Of a stretch of DNA of 64,000 bases, positions 1-14,199 are shown in pieces (the first letter of the stretch is position 1; each line of letters begins with the position of its first letter). Under the pieces are notes generated by a model, which did not search any database, was not told where the DNA came from, and worked only from the letters and a program-made list of their open reading frames with translations. This DNA comes from Nageia nagi (Eukaryota; Pinophyta): contig JBITNC010000001.1 of NCBI GenBank assembly GCA_050084985.1, positions 192,944,001 through 193,008,000 on the forward strand. Direction: 5' to 3'. The translations under genes were made by a program, and so were the position numbers.

Positions 1-2780
1 TCCTAATTAATTCCAAACCTCAAATTGGAATCATAATTCTAAGTTGGGATATTTTTCAAGGCATTGCGGTTTATTAGGGTTATTGTCCTTATCGATCTCC
101 TAAAATTAGAGACCTTTGTAATGACATTTGGTCAATAATATTTTTGATCTCTATTAAATCAAATGATCTTATTATAGTTGCATACTATATTTATTTCATA
201 TTAGATGTCATGAAAACTTAATGGTATTGTATGACCCTATTTAAATGTAATATGCATTCATTAATATCTAAGCAAAGTAAGAGGAACAAGAATGAATTAA
301 TTAACAAGATACATATATTTATTAAATATAGAGTCTCAACTAAAGAATATCATAAAACCATCCATCCATTAATGAAACTTTATGAAACTATCCTTCATTA
401 AATATTACAATCACAAGTTAATACAAGTGGAGCAATAATAATTACAATTGATCTTAAGATACAAATAAGAGTGTGACCTAAAGCATAAATAGGTTCTATT
501 TATAATTCATATTATAGTAAATTTTTCATTAAGACATATTCTTGTATTCCAATTTTTCATTAAACAATATGAGTCTTGAGAACATATGAAATCTACACTC
601 ATAAGAGTGAAAACAACAATTCTTTATTTATATTTCTTTATTTTATGTATAGATGGTAGGGTTAACTTCATTAAGAGATCCATAATACTTTGTATTTCTC
701 ATTAAATATCCTTATATGGAATTATTATTTGAATCCCTACATTACCATTTAAGGGATAGAAACATACTAAAGAGTAGATTATACCCATCTAGTTATACCT
801 TAAAGATTTTCAAGATGTTTTTACCAAATTTATATTCCATCAAATTTTTTACAGAAATATATTAAATATGGTAAAAGAGGATTACCTTTATTACTTACAA
901 GAGGGTCCCTTACAATTTAAAACTAACAATTTCATGGAAGAGAAGTCAAATTTTGATCTTGATCTTTTTTCTCTAGTGTAAAGTCTTCTTTGATCTCTTG
1001 TTATAGATTTTTCTTCATCTTCGAGCTTCTTTCCAAGGATCAATAGAGATTAGGTCGAGTGCTAAGGTGGTGAAGAGTTTGAGGATGAAGACAACCCTAT
1101 TTTACTTATAAAGATAATGCAAAATAAATCTATTATGCAAACTATTCTTACAGACCTCAAGAGGTTTTTAAATCCTCCCATCCTTGGTCACATCAAAAGC
1201 CATTCTCAAATAATGTCATTATTACTCCATATTATATGTTCCAATGTTAGTTTATTATAATTAATTATGCATATTACCTATTTATTTCCATAAATACTTA
1301 GAAGCTATTCATTTAACCTTATTTAAACTTATTCCCCTACAAAATAATAGCTTTTTAAGAATTGATGAAATGAATTCTTTACCATTATATGTAGAGTGTT
1401 GAATTATATAATAAAATATTCAATTAAAAATAGCCTAAATAGTTTTGTACAAGATAACATATAAAATTAAACCATGAATGAGGTATGTAAATGCTTGGTA
1501 TATTTCAAATAAAGTGTGCTTCAAAGGTTTTTCAAAAAATGTTGGAGGAGTTCCACATCATACATAATGTTTGCAAACCTAACGAGTTCATTTGAGATTT
1601 TGAAAACATAAAAACAAACACATTATCTACGTAACAAATCTTCCCAAGCATTGATGTTTAGAGAACATGGCCAAAAAAAGGTTTTCATGTAGTTTTTCTT
1701 AGGCACATCAATAAATAGAAAATGCAGAGAAATAGGAGGAGGGCTTGTATACTTCATAGCGCTATTAACAAGGATGGACATGTAGAGGAAAGAAAAATGA
1801 TGTTTTACTTATCATATCATCACAACCATATAATGTCTCTTAATGATTCTTCCTAGGGCACTGTAGTGTAGGATTATTGAAGACTTTCATGGCTACACAA
1901 AGAGGAAATAAGATTTGTTTATGTATTTACAAGAAATGCCTTCTCAAGGCACGAAAGTCTTAACGAATGAGCATAGAGAAGAACACATCCCTTTTCAAGG
2001 TTTAGGTCCTAAAGGACTATATAAGTTTTGGAAAGATTATTTCATAATGAGTCCTATTCATTTAGAAAAATACAATGTATGAACATTTTTTTATTCCTTC
2101 TCATGAGTCAGTGATATGGTTCTAATCAATAACACCATATTCCAGAGGATTCAAGCTCTACTGTGAGATTAATTATATGAAATGTAAAGAATGGAGAATC
2201 TTATAATAAAGGTTCATAGGGTCCACTTATAATATGCAAGGGAGAGATCCTAGTTTAACTCTAAAGACAACCAACTCTTACCAATTTCACATAAAAAGCA
2301 ACATGAGCATGAAGATAGAGAGAGCTATCCTTTGAGGAATTGTATGCCAAGCATTTGAGTATTGGTGGATGTAGAATAGAATTTTGAGTGTCTTCTCTTT
2401 TTGATCAAAAATAAGAGAACATTATACATAATAAAATTGCATCATGGGGAAGGAAACAAACATTTATTCCACACTCACCTACCATGCATCCCATGGCCTC
2501 CAAAATGTGCTCTGAAATTAGCTAGAAAGCTAAGAGAGTAACAAAATACTCAAGGCATTTTTTTATAATAAAGAGCATAAAATAAATGGAGTTGTCAAAT
2601 CAAATAAATAAAATAGTAATAGGTCATAAGATTTTGTACTCAAATCCTTCTAAAGAATAATTTCAAATAAAAAATATAAAAGTTATACCCCTTTCAAAAA
2701 GCAAAAAGTACCAACTATCACATGTAGTATTAAATAAACTAGGTAGCATGTATTTTCAAATGGAGCAAGGCCATTATCAT
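1..2780. other. AT-rich sequence, no gene recognised
   Basis: Reading both strands I see only short open frames with no familiar protein motif, and no terminal repeats, primer sites or polypurine tracts that I can pair. It is probably old, eroded repeat sequence, but I cannot assign it. Confidence 0.6.
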
Positions 2781-3831
2781 CAACTATTTTCATATACTTT
2801 TATCAAAGAATACTATCATACACATTTTAAATAACACCAAGCAAGACTATTTTTTTTTAACTAGGCATTTTAGTTTTATTGTCTAAAATGCAAAAGAATG
2901 CACCTGGACTTAAAGAGGGAGAGACTTATTTTCTTCACATAACTCTACACCCAAAGCTTGAGAATAACAAGAATGAAATAATAAGGGAGGTGTTTTTCCT
3001 AATATTCCAACCTTATATTTATAGCCAAGGAGGTTCAAGTGTGTCCAAATGAATGTCTTCTCATCTCTTCAATAATGTTCAGAGTAGATTTGATTAAAGT
3101 TATTAATGATTGTAATGGCATTTAATACCTTGGAACCTTTTTTATTAATTGATAAATTAGTCCCAATTATTTTTCATACCTAACACAAGCAAACAAAAAT
3201 AAGTAGGATCATTACTCAATTATTTTTATAACCATTAAATATCTTGTAACATCACAAGGTGACCTTAGTCTTTTCTTAACTATTATTATTTTAATTTTTA
3301 CTTTAGTTTACTAACAACTATAGGTAAAAATTTAAATTCAAAGGAAGGGAATATTCCTTGCCCTCCCTTTTAAAATTTAAATTGCTAAAATTCACAATAG
3401 GAAATCAACCACACATCTTACCTATGATGGTCACCTCAATCTACATGATAATTGTTAATCCATACACATCCACAAACACACATTCATCATGAAAATCAAC
3501 ATTGATAACTAATTATTCTACCATGTAGCTACATGATTTATGATGATAATTAAGGTTTATAAGCAAACCAACACCAATTATTTCCTCACTCTTACCCTTT
3601 TGTTCCTATCATCAATTCACCCTTGGTTCCTTGGGTATTTTGTTTTTATACTTTCCATCTCGGATTAACCTATGACCTGTATCAAAACATCTTGAAGTTA
3701 GTATCAAATCCACATAATTAATGCATATCACTATTCAAAACTCATCATCACATAGCTTAATTCAAATTGAATCTCATTAGGATCCTCGATAGTACTCAAA
3801 TCTTAATAGTGCAATTGGGTGGGTCGTTACA
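2780..3831 (-). repeat. Candidate degraded LTR of a Ty3/gypsy-type element
   Basis: Read on the minus strand, the right edge at 3,831 begins TGTAACGACCCACCC. A start of the TGTAACGACCC kind is common among plant Ty3/gypsy LTRs. About 800 bases further in, at 3,011-3,026, the minus strand has GGCTATAAATATAAGG, a good TATA box in a position expected for a U3/R boundary. I could not find the partner LTR, a primer site or a target duplication, and the left edge is a guess. It could also be chance similarity in AT-rich DNA. Confidence 0.3.
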
Positions 3832-6800
3832 ATGTCACATATGTGTTATGCTTTTAGGGGTATGAATTCCCTCTCAATCCTATGAATGACCCCTTCACAG
3901 GATGCAAGTTGGTTTTTGGGTACATTTAGGTGGAATAAGGGTAATATAGGAAGGGATTTCTCTTCCTAATATTACTATGGAGGAGAATCCAATGGGGCTT
4001 CTAGTTTATCCCAAGCTTAGCCTAGTAATTTTTGAACATGGGTAACATTCAACTTTAACTTGTTGAAGCCCAATTGATGTGAGGAAAACTCCCAAGGTAC
4101 AAAAGAAAATTATTTTTGAATAGGTAGTTTCAAATTTAAAATTTCAAATTCCTAACTATAATAGGAATAGTAAGATTGTACAAGATCTCATGATTATTTT
4201 AAGATATATACAAGATTATTTGGTATTTTCCTCATAACATCGATAGATGTTAGAAAAGAAGGTAGTTTTGAAATAGAAAGGAGGAGCTTTTTTTTTATCT
4301 GATGTACAATTTGTAAAGGTTATTGAATCTTAAAATCTAACTAGGCAGATGTATCAATTATTAGTTCTGTAAAACACACCATCTAACCTTATAAAAAAAA
4401 TAATAGCTTCATACTCATTTAGGGTATGGTTACCATACATTTTTTTATCTCTAGGGAAACATAATATCAACCATGTACTTCATTCCATGGTAATTGGTAA
4501 TATAATTTCAAATCCTTTGATTTGATTCTCTTAGATATTTATTTATCACTTTGATGAATGTTTATTATAGTCATTCATGATTAGTAGCTATCCTTTCATG
4601 ATCATGATTTAATACATATATCCTCTAGTTTTCTAAATAGTTCATCATGATATCACATGTTACATATTATTTTTTATGTTAGGCTTTGAATATCACTTTT
4701 CATGTATATCAATTGGTATCTTGTGTATTTTAGTTTGTATATCATACACTTTATATACGTGATATTTCATTTTCAAGATGGTTGCAAAAAAAGGAGGGTG
4801 CTTGATCACTATTGAAATTATTTAACATTTTTCATGATCTTAGGATCTAAATAAAAAACTTTAAATATCTAAATACCCTTGTAAGATCATTTTACTTCTC
4901 TCTTTTTGCAGTTTTAGTTTTGCTTTGAATCCTTTGGTCCATATAATGTTTGAAAGCAATCCAAATTACAAAAGGGTACAAAGAAAGGTTAAAACTAAGG
5001 AAATCCATGCTCATTGTATTTTCCAAATCATTGATAAATAAGGGAAGTATTATACAAAAATAATAATTTCTTTTTCTTTTTTTCACTTTGAAAATGTATT
5101 CTTGGTTCTCACCATTACATCTCAAAATGGGGGAAACTACATATGATAATTTCAGGTAAAAATCTCTTAATTTATGGAAGTATTTTAATATGTATATAAT
5201 TTCTTATTTTACAAGTACAAATAAGAAAGCAAGGAGCATTTCAAATCATCAATTCTCTTTGTGATTAAGTTATAACAATTATATAAAATCAAGCATATCA
5301 TCTAAAATACATCAAGATATCTTCCTTAGATTTACTTTTAAGCTTTTGAAGATCATTTTTGTATGGTCAATAATTCAATAATATAATTGAAAATATTTGA
5401 ATCAAATTAATGAGCATTTCTCCTAAAAATGATCAATCTTTTTGCCAAACTAGAAGAGACATATTATGGAGTCAAGGTCCTAAACCTACTAAAAAAACCT
5501 CATAACTCTAAGTAGATCAATAATTCCTTAAATACATATATCCATTAATGGCCCTAATTTAAGCTACAAGGCCTCCATAAACCCTATTCCTATTAGTTAT
5601 CAACATCTTAAGAGTTTCTTAGGTGCCCTAATTCAATCTTAAAGCCCCCAGAATCTTTTATTTATCCTAAAATAGGTATTATATGTATATTTAATGTTAT
5701 TATTTTAATTTTATTTCAATTTTGATTTTTAATAAATAGGGAGGAGCTTGATCATCATCGAGGATTGTTCTTAATCCTTGAAATATTGAGACAAGAATTA
5801 ATCCCCCTAAAACCATTGAGTTTTTAGGTGTAACATGGGGAGGAATTAAAAACTTCATTCATGTGTTAGTACATCATAAAATAGGTATACAAGTAGCTTA
5901 ACTCATTTTTCAATTTCATTTATGCACTAGATCTAGGAGTATGATGCTTTGAATGCCTTAATCTTTGTCATAATAATTGCATAAATATATATTTAAATAC
6001 CCTTATATATTTTTAATAATAATTCCTAGATAAATATTTTCATTTCTTTATATAATAAATAATTTTTATTTATCTACATATTTATTGCATACCCCTTAAA
6101 TAATTTAATCCATTTAATACCCATTCTTATTTGCATTATATTATGTATAAAGAAAATATAAAGGCTTTAACAAAGTTATGTCTAGTGATGATTGGATTTT
6201 GGATTTATCAATAATGAATATTTTGGTGAATTTTATGTGCTTATGTCTAGTAAAGGGCACCTCAACATTATCAAGTATCTTGTTTAAGCAAATCATATTT
6301 CTACATTGAAAATCTAGTTATCTAAGATTTATATATCTTGTATAACATTATAATGCAAACTTTAGATTTGACCTTAGCAGTAGATAAGAGTATCACTATG
6401 ATATCATTGATCTTATTAATCACATTTAAAATAATGTTTATTATAACAATTACTTATTATGTTAGAGTTTTTGATAGAAAAATGGGTACAATTATAGGAT
6501 AAAACTAGTAGAATTATAATTCCCATAATAAGAATTGAAAATTCTTATAGGGAAAAGAATTTTGTTTTTGTGAAATTGATATGTATACTTGCAATACAAA
6601 AGGAATCTTTGATTTGATTTCTTCAACAAGGTTTTAGGTTATATTTTTTGGTCTTTAATTAAAACGTTAATGTTGTTAAGATTTTAAAAATGGATTTTAT
6701 ATCTAACATAAGGTGTTGTTTTCAATAGTTTAAAAAATTACTTTAAAAATATTTGAAAACTACATGGACATTATCTCTGTCTTATCTTAAGGCCTTAAAA

Positions 6801-7954
6801 ACTATTTATTACATTATTTACAAATTTTGAAAAGCAAAAAAAAAAAACTTTAGAAACTCAGTATTTTTAAACTTTATTATAGTTATTGAGTTATTAAACT
6901 AAATTGGGGGAGTTCTAGAGAAGAGGAAGTTGAAAAATCTCTAGTGGAAAAATAGAGGGCCCAAGTTCAAAACTCTCCCCCCTCACATGCATGTGGATAT
7001 GTTAAATTCTAGTCAATGGTAGTTAGGCTAGTTGGCATGGATTGGGTCGGGTGCAACTCTTGGTTAACTTTGATGGAAGAAAAACCTCAAGATATGGAAT
7101 ATAAATCCATGGGTTAATTCCTTGCAAGGGTTGGTTTTTCAACAATAAAAAATATGATAAAGCATCTTTATGGTAAGTGCTTATTAGCATATATACAATT
7201 GCATGATTCTAATAAATATATATCTAAATATACTTTGTGTATTATAAACATCCACATAATAGATATATGCTTATATATGGTGTAGATTATGCACTTTCAC
7301 ACCATTTTCCATAACCATGATAGTTAGAATGATAAGATTCCATATTCAGAATTTGTAAAGTGCTTAATTTATCATGATAAATTCTACCATATTTTATATC
7401 AAATATACCTTAATGCATATCAAAATAGGTGTTGATTTTGATGCATTTGTATGTATAAATATTTTTTGTATTAATGTGAGCTTATATTAGGTTATGTATC
7501 ATGAGCCATAACCATCACCATAAATATGAACCTTAAATACTTACTTAGTTAATACATGTGATAATATTCCATAAAATAGCCTTTTTAATTGTACATAATT
7601 TATTCGATTAGATCTTTAAGAAAAAATTAAATGAATTATAATAATAATAAAATTATTCAATCTTACATGAATTGATGGAATACATATCTATTAGGGAGTG
7701 TTAAGAAAGTAATGGGAATGTTCCATGGGAGGCAAAGTTTAAATCTCATTTCCCTATATGGTACAATATATAAAAGAACATCAAAGAAGCATAAGAAATA
7801 TTTAACTAGAGGTTATCCCAAGAAAAGCCCATTTTTTCTACAAACTTAAACTCAAACCCCACCTAATGTTGAACAAAAATAATATTTTCAAAATATAATA
7901 CCTAACTTTTAAAATGTTGTTCAACATAACACACCTCCTCCATTTCACAGGGAA
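3832..7954. other. AT-rich sequence, no gene recognised; should hold the 5' end of the gypsy element that follows
   Basis: No protein motifs are visible. The 5' LTR and primer site of the gypsy element starting at 7,955 ought to lie here (the related minus-strand copy has about 1.2 kb of leader), but I could not recognise them. A short stretch near 6,930-7,000 resembles the B box of a tRNA-derived SINE and is too weak to call. Confidence 0.5.
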
Positions 7955-9860
7955 ATGAACTCCAACCAAGCCAATTCTTCTGAAAACATTGCCTTCTAAA
8001 ATTCATCTAATTTCCAAAACACTAGTGCTAATAATTTTCAAATTCCATAAAAGCAAGTGTCTTGGACCATTAATCCATAAGGCTAAACACCTCATATTAA
8101 TCAATCCAACTAGGCCAATCTTGATGATTGGGATGGCCTTAGTCAACCTTTTGTTCAAAACCAAACAAATACACAAATTGGATCAAACCAAGGTATGAAT
8201 CACTTTCAAACTCCTCCATTCCATAATACCCAAGGTGGGATAAACCAAGGTATGTCTCATTTCAAAAATATTCCATTCCAAAATACCTTTAACCATAATG
8301 TTCAAAATCCTCATGGAACTCATAACTTTAAAATGCCAACCAACACAATACCCAACAAGGTTATTCAAATCCATCCATGGAGGAGATGCAACAATTGATT
8401 GGGTACATGCAAAGTCTTATGTATGAAAAACATATGGTTGATTTACATGCAAGTCAAAATCAAAATATTTTACATGATACATAATATTAAGGATATGGTT
8501 ATAGTATACAATAAAATGTGGTCAACATATGCAACAAAGTTATGGTCCTAATACTCAATTTCAGCCCCAAGATCAACAACAAGTTTATAACCAAAATCTT
8601 GGGCACAATACACAAGGATCATCATGGGGTAAATAAGGTACATTTTATAACCCCAATGAACCTACTTTGAAGAGGAAAATGAGTTTGTTAAATCAGCCAA
8701 ATCATTTTTATGGTGGATCAAATCCACTCCATGGTGGACTAAATCCATCTTTTGGAGTACCTAATATGAATGAGGAAAACCGAATTGTGAGAAGGTTAAA
8801 AGAGTTAGAAACTAAAGCATATAATCTAGGATTTTCTAAAGTGAGATATGGGGAGATATGTAATGAGACTATAAATCCTTGTATTCCCATGAGCATTGAC
8901 CCCAAGAAGTTTGAGATGCCCAAAATAGACAAGTTCAAAAGTAAGGAGGATCTAAAAGAGCATTTGAGGCATTTCAAATATGCTTGTTATTTGATTATGA
9001 ATGATAATGCTCTCATATTTAAAACTTTTCCTATGAATCTTAGGGGACAAGCTATGAATTTATACAATTCATTTCCATAACATAGCTTGTATTCATTTGA
9101 GCAACTTGCAAACCTCTTTCTTGAACATTTCTCTATTAATATCAAGAAGAGGGCTTTCATTACAAATTTGATGAAGTTGACTCAATTTGATAAAAAATCA
9201 ATTTATGAGTATGTTGTTAGGTGATGGTTTTTAATTATAGATATGAACTTCTCTTTTTTTTAAGAGTAGTTGGTGAGACTTTTTAGCAAAAGTTGTGTTA
9301 GACAAATCTATACATATCTACAAATACAACAACATAGGATCTTTGAGGAAGTGATTCCCAAGAAAAGGTTATTAAGGAGATAATGATTTATAATGGTGAG
9401 ATTAAGATGGTACAAAAGGAAAATAATAATTATGCTTATGGATCTAACAAGAATGATGCTATGAATAGATACAAGCCCCAAGTTAACCAATTGATGCTCC
9501 AAGCACCACCACCACCTCCAACATAAAATGTCCAACAAGCTAATAAAATGAATGTACTAAGTCAACCTTACAATCAAAATCAAGCATAAGGTAGGAATTA
9601 GAATCATATATAGGGATATTATTCTAGGCCACACAGGAAGTTTAAGCCATCAGATGAACCTTTATCTAAGATATTCACAAAACTTAATGATGATAAACTA
9701 TTGAGATTCCCAAAAGTGGAGTGGAATCCTTTTTGGGCCACTAAACCATGGTATAAAGATGATGATTTTTGTGATTTTCATAAGATACAAGGCCATAGTA
9801 CTAACCATTGCATCTATTTATGCAAGGTCATTCAAAATTCATAGATTTAGGGAAGTTAGT
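7955..9860 (+). pseudogene. gag: Broken gag of the Tat-like gypsy element
   Basis: Gag is the capsid and nucleocapsid precursor that packages the element's RNA in cytoplasmic particles. The likely start is the ATG at 7,955, which shares its frame with the Asn/Gln-rich N-terminal part at 8,195-8,398. That part contains a 57-base direct repeat (8,186 and 8,243) encoding two copies of a NQGM-type unit. The retrotransposon gag core is clearest at 8,870-9,230: FEMPKIDKFKSKEDLKEHLR, then a SFEQLANLFLEHFSINIKKR-like stretch. Near 9,767-9,810 a Cys-x2-His-x4-His-x4-Cys motif (CDFHKIQGHSTNHC) matches the knuckle of Tat gag proteins. At least two frame changes and many stops break it. A related minus-strand gag lies at 24,995-26,700. 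Confidence 0.85.
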
Positions 9861-10489
9861 GCTTAATGGTATCTCTTTGGATCTTAACACCAATTTACAA
9901 GTATATCAAAATCCATTGCCTCAATAGGGTGGGAACAAAGTGGGTGCCACTAAGAATTATATACAAACTACTCAAAATGAACCTTATAAATATGGAATAC
10001 AACATCAAGAAGTTAGGGAAGCTAAATAGGAACAAGCTTAGATGCACTTTGTAGGTATGGTTAATGTTGCCACCAGGGCTAACCAATATAGAGACAAAGG
10101 AAAGGGTCAAAGATAAACTTACGAGGAGACTAGAGTGGATATTAATATGTTTAATCATATTCCCCCTCCTCCTCCTCTAGCATAATAGGGTGCTAAGTAA
10201 AAGTCACATAGTGATTTGGAATAACAGTTATGACTTACCCTCATCAAATTCTCTCTATGGGACCTTATCAGAAATTCACACCAACATAGAGAGGCTTTGG
10301 ACCAGATTTTAAGAACTATAAAGTTAGATACCTCAAATCCTAATGCTTTTATCAACTTTATTAGTATTGTACAAGAGAATGTAGAGCCATTCATTCCCTT
10401 CATTCAACATGATATCAAAAACACTACAAGTTATAAGTATAAGGATCCTCCTTTGCATATTATTTCCCATGTTGATGAATAATCCTTTT

Positions 10490-10600
10490 AAAGGATGCTT
10501 GTAGATGGTGGCTCAGCCATCAATGTGGTTTCTTCATTAGCATTAAGCAAGCTTAGCTTACCTTTTATCACATATTAATGCTCCCACACTCATTTTATGA
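10490..10600 (+). pseudogene. Retropepsin fragment of the Tat-like element
   Basis: The phrase MLVDGGSAINVVSS at about 10,493 has the D-G-G-S form of the aspartic protease active site seen in gypsy elements (usually D-S/G-G-S/A). This enzyme cleaves the Gag-Pol polyprotein. It sits between the gag knuckle and the RT, where protease belongs. The rest of the domain is too broken to follow, so only the active-site neighbourhood is supported. Confidence 0.65.
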
Positions 10601-12289
10601 GCTTTCAACAATCAGTTATCTAACACATTAGGTAGTATTATATTTCCTATCTTGGTGGGATCCAAGACCATATATGCATATTTTTAGGTTAAAGAGGGAG
10701 AGCAGTAGTACAACTTCTTACTTGGTAGGCATTAGATTAAAGATATGGAGTGCATCCCTTCCACATCACATGGTTATGTAAAGTATCTTAAGGATGGGAT
10801 CATACATTGCATATCGATGGATGAGGAACCTTTTAGCCATTGTAACTTTGTTGAGCTACCTAATGGCCCTATCCTACCATCTACCCATATATTTTTTGAT
10901 ATTATCCACATTAGCTAAGATCCATTATCTTTTGGTACCACTATTAATGCAAAATGTCAAGAACTAAAATCAAAATCAATTAATAAGATAGTCCCAACTA
11001 AAATTGAACAAAGCTCTGTAAATGTGAAAAAACATGAAAATCAAACAACCATCTATGAGGATCCTAAGCAAAGTACCATCATGATACCTTCCCCATTAAG
11101 TCAAGAAGAAATATCTTGTAAGGCATGAGAAGCATATTTAGATAAAAAACTTAAACAAACCAACTCCTTTACATGTGAAAAAACCATAATTACTCAAATA
11201 GAGGAGCGTAATATGATTAAAGAGGACCCTCAAGTTATAAATAAAAAATAAAAGAAAGAGGAATCCATAGATGATCATGATCATATTTTTTGAGTGGATA
11301 TCTAATTCAAAAATATTAGTCCTAGTGAATATACCATAGATGATATTGTGTTTAATGTATTATCTCTTCATGATGTAGGTCATCTGTCAGAGTCTTCTTT
11401 AGCCATTGGTACCTCGGTACCACTTGTTCCATCAGATAACCAAACATGCTTTATTTATGTAGGTCATAATTTCCCTTCCTACTAAGTTCTCAAGGTTGTA
11501 TCAAAATAAGCATTTTTAGGTAAACTCAATTATTTATACAAATCATCCTTCATTTGTCACTACTTTGCAAAGTGTAAATGGCAAGGCTTTAGTTTGGATC
11601 AATATGAGTAAGGCATGGTTCATGTCATGCAACTACCTACTTAAGGTGATAAAGATAAACAAGGGTGTGGTTTCAAAGGTTCTCAAATAATAACAAACTC
11701 ATCCCAAATTAATGAGATTGAGTATGAGGGAGACTATGAGTAACTTGCCTCCCCTCACAAGGATTTACTATGTGAAGCACCCTCTTCACAAACATCTCAA
11801 TATTTTGTTCCTCTCTATTCAAACAAGTCAACATGGTCAAAGTCTCATCAATTTCTTCTTTTTCTCATCTGCTTGATTTTGTTGTTATTCTTGTGGTGGA
11901 TCAAGATACTATTGATTTTGAAATGATTCCTAATGCTGATCTTGCCATCCATGATAATTTTATTTGGCCTTGTAGCCATGTCAAACCCTATGAAGTTGAG
12001 CCTAATGAGGAAAATTATTGGTCATAATCTTAACCACCAATGGGAGGATGGATCACATAAGTTAGTGCAAGAATTAGTGGATATTGAATTAGAAGAGTAT
12101 CCTACTATTTAAAAAATGGTTCAATTTGGCAAAGGTCTTGATACATATGAGCTTTCAAAGTGGACTATAGAGATCAAGAAGAGAGTGAGGGTCTTTCCCT
12201 ATGCATATTAGGATATGTTTAAGTTGGATACTAGCATTGTGGTGAATCACTTGACTTTGAAACTTGATACAAAAACTATTAGATAAAAA

Positions 12290-12980
12290 TCATGTTGCAT
12301 GCATCATGGTAAGGCATTATTAGTCAAGGTAGAGCTACATAAGATGTTAAATGCTAAAATTATAGAGGATATTGCTTATCCAAAGTGGATTTCCAATCTA
12401 GCAATAGTTCCCAAACTAGATGGTAGAATTAGGATTTGTACAGATTTTAAAGATGTGAATAAATCTTATCCTAAGGATGATTTTACATTACCCAACATTG
12501 ATACCTTAGTTGATAACATAGTGGATCATGAAATGTTATCATTGATGGAAAAATTTCTTTGGTACAATCAAATCATGATCATCAAGGAGGATAGGCATAA
12601 AATGACATCCACCACTCCATGGGAAACTTAGTGTTATAAGGTGATGCCATTTGTTCTTAAGAATGTAATAGAAAATTATCATAGGGCCATGAATTACATT
12701 ATTCATGACTATATGCATGACATAGTTGAGGATTACATGGATGACTTGATTGTAAAAATAAAAACTTGTGATACTCATCTTACAATAGTACGTAAGGTAT
12801 TAGATAGATTACTAGAGTACAATGTAAGACTCAATCCCAAGAAGTGTGTTTTTGGGGTTCTTTTAGGGAAACTAGTGGGGTTCATTATATTTAAGATACA
12901 TAATAAGGTTTATCCTAATAAATTTTGAGCTATTAATGAAATACCTCCTCCAAATAATTTGAAATAGTTACAAATTTTGT
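12290..12980 (+). pseudogene. Reverse transcriptase of the Tat-like element
   Basis: RT copies the element RNA into DNA. The segment reads through the fingers and palm: an HHGKALLVKVELHKML opening, YPKWISNLAIVPKLDGRIRI, then CTDFKDVNKSYPKDDF and a degraded W/YNQI block, then MPFVLKN. The catalytic YMDD is intact in the phrase DYMDDLIVK at about 12,734. It continues with LLEYNVRLNPKKCVFGV and breaks up in the thumb (PPPNNLK). One stop and one frame change at about 12,630 split it. It is inactive because of the breaks, though the catalytic box survives. Confidence 0.88.
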
Positions 12981-13029
12981 AGGGTAAGATTTAATCTATC
13001 AGAAGATTCATAACATAGTTATCTAATAA

Positions 13030-13540
13030 ATATGAGACCATTCAATGAATTACTTAAGAAAAATATTAATTTTTCTTGGGATTTAGAGTGTCAGGAGGCC
13101 TTTGATGCAATCAAGAAGTATCTTATGCATCCTCCCATTTTTATTCTTCCTAGGTGGGTATTTCCCTTTCACTTATACATTTTTGCCATTGACTTTGCTT
13201 TGGGCTTGATGTTGGCATAATAGAATAAAGTGAAGAGACAGTAAGCCATCTACTACCTAAGTCATACTCTAGTAGTATATGAGACTAGATATGAACATCT
13301 TGAGAATTATGCCTTGTATTAGTCTTTGCAACTCAAAAATCATGACACTATATGCTTAATCAAAAGACCTAAGTGATTTTTAAGATGGATCCTTTAAAGT
13401 ATATGATGAATAAAATTATGCTTAATGCTAGGGTGGTGAAATGGATCATATTTATTACTAAGTTTGACCTTGATTTCATCAATTAGAAATCTATTAAGGG
13501 TCTAGTAATTATAGATTAGTTGGAAAAAGATCCCCCATCA
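13030..13540 (+). pseudogene. First (retroviral-type) RNase H of the Tat-like element
   Basis: The segment reads MRPFNELLKKNINFSWDLEC, then QEAFDAIKKYLMHPPI, the usual connection from RT into RNase H. It then reads a degraded D-x-A-L-G block (IDFALGLMLA), with YLSHTLVVYETRYEHLEN in the next part. RNase H removes the RNA strand during reverse transcription. After about 13,340 the frame is lost, with stops about every 15 codons. Confidence 0.75.
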
Positions 13541-13559
13541 AATAATTTTTTTTACACAT

Positions 13560-14030
13560 TGAGTTTTCTGATAACAATCTACTTGGTATTTTTGAAATTG
13601 AGGAGGTAGTAGAACAAGAGGATTTTGATATGATAATGCATTTTTATGGCTCTTATTGTGAGAAAGGAGGAAGATTTTGGGTAGTTTTTATAACATCATA
13701 GGGTGTTCCCATGCCTGATTCCTTTAAACTATCCTTTGACTGCATGAACAACAATGTTGAGTATGAGGCACTCATCCTTGGTTTGAAATTAGCAATAGAG
13801 ATGAAGTATGAGCATATTAATATATATGGAGACTCTTTGCTAATTATCAGCCAAATCAAGGGTATCTATGCTTGTAACCAACCTCATATTAAGTTGTATA
13901 AGACCATGGTTGAGACCTTACTAGAGCATTTCAAAGCATATGATATTGAGGCTACTCCTAGATCATCAAATAGATTTATAGATACAATGGCATATTTGGG
14001 ATCCTTGATTCCCCAAAACCCATTCTAAAG
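13560..14030 (+). pseudogene. Second RNase H (archaeal-type) of the Tat-like element
   Basis: A well preserved stretch from 13,711 reads DCMNNNVEYEALILGLKLA, then a GDSLLIISQIKG block. It contains the E-Y-E-A-L and G-D-S motifs of the additional RNase H found in Tat/Ogre elements. In the opening motif, normally D-F-D-G-S, the copy reads HFYGS near 13,637, so at least one catalytic Asp is lost. A TAG interrupts it at about 13,700. The domain lies between RNase H 1 and the integrase, as expected for this lineage. Confidence 0.8.
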
Positions 14031-14199
14031 GATCACACATATGGAGGTAATCACTATGTATAAGTATTCTCTAGATTTTCCCTTGTATCATGAGGATTAC
14101 CCACCACATGTTAATGAGCTCAATGATATATCTAAGGATTTATGGTATCACCAATTCAAGGATTTTCTTAAGTGGGGAACGTTGCTTATCACCATGTCC

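Noticed and set aside
4892-5125. 77-codon minus-strand open frame
   Set aside because: Low-complexity composition, no recognised motif, nothing similar elsewhere in the window.
6930-7000. Possible tRNA-derived SINE (words CTAGTGG and AAGTTCAAAACTC)
   Set aside because: Only a B-box-like word with a poorly spaced A-box-like word; no tail repeat or target duplication seen.
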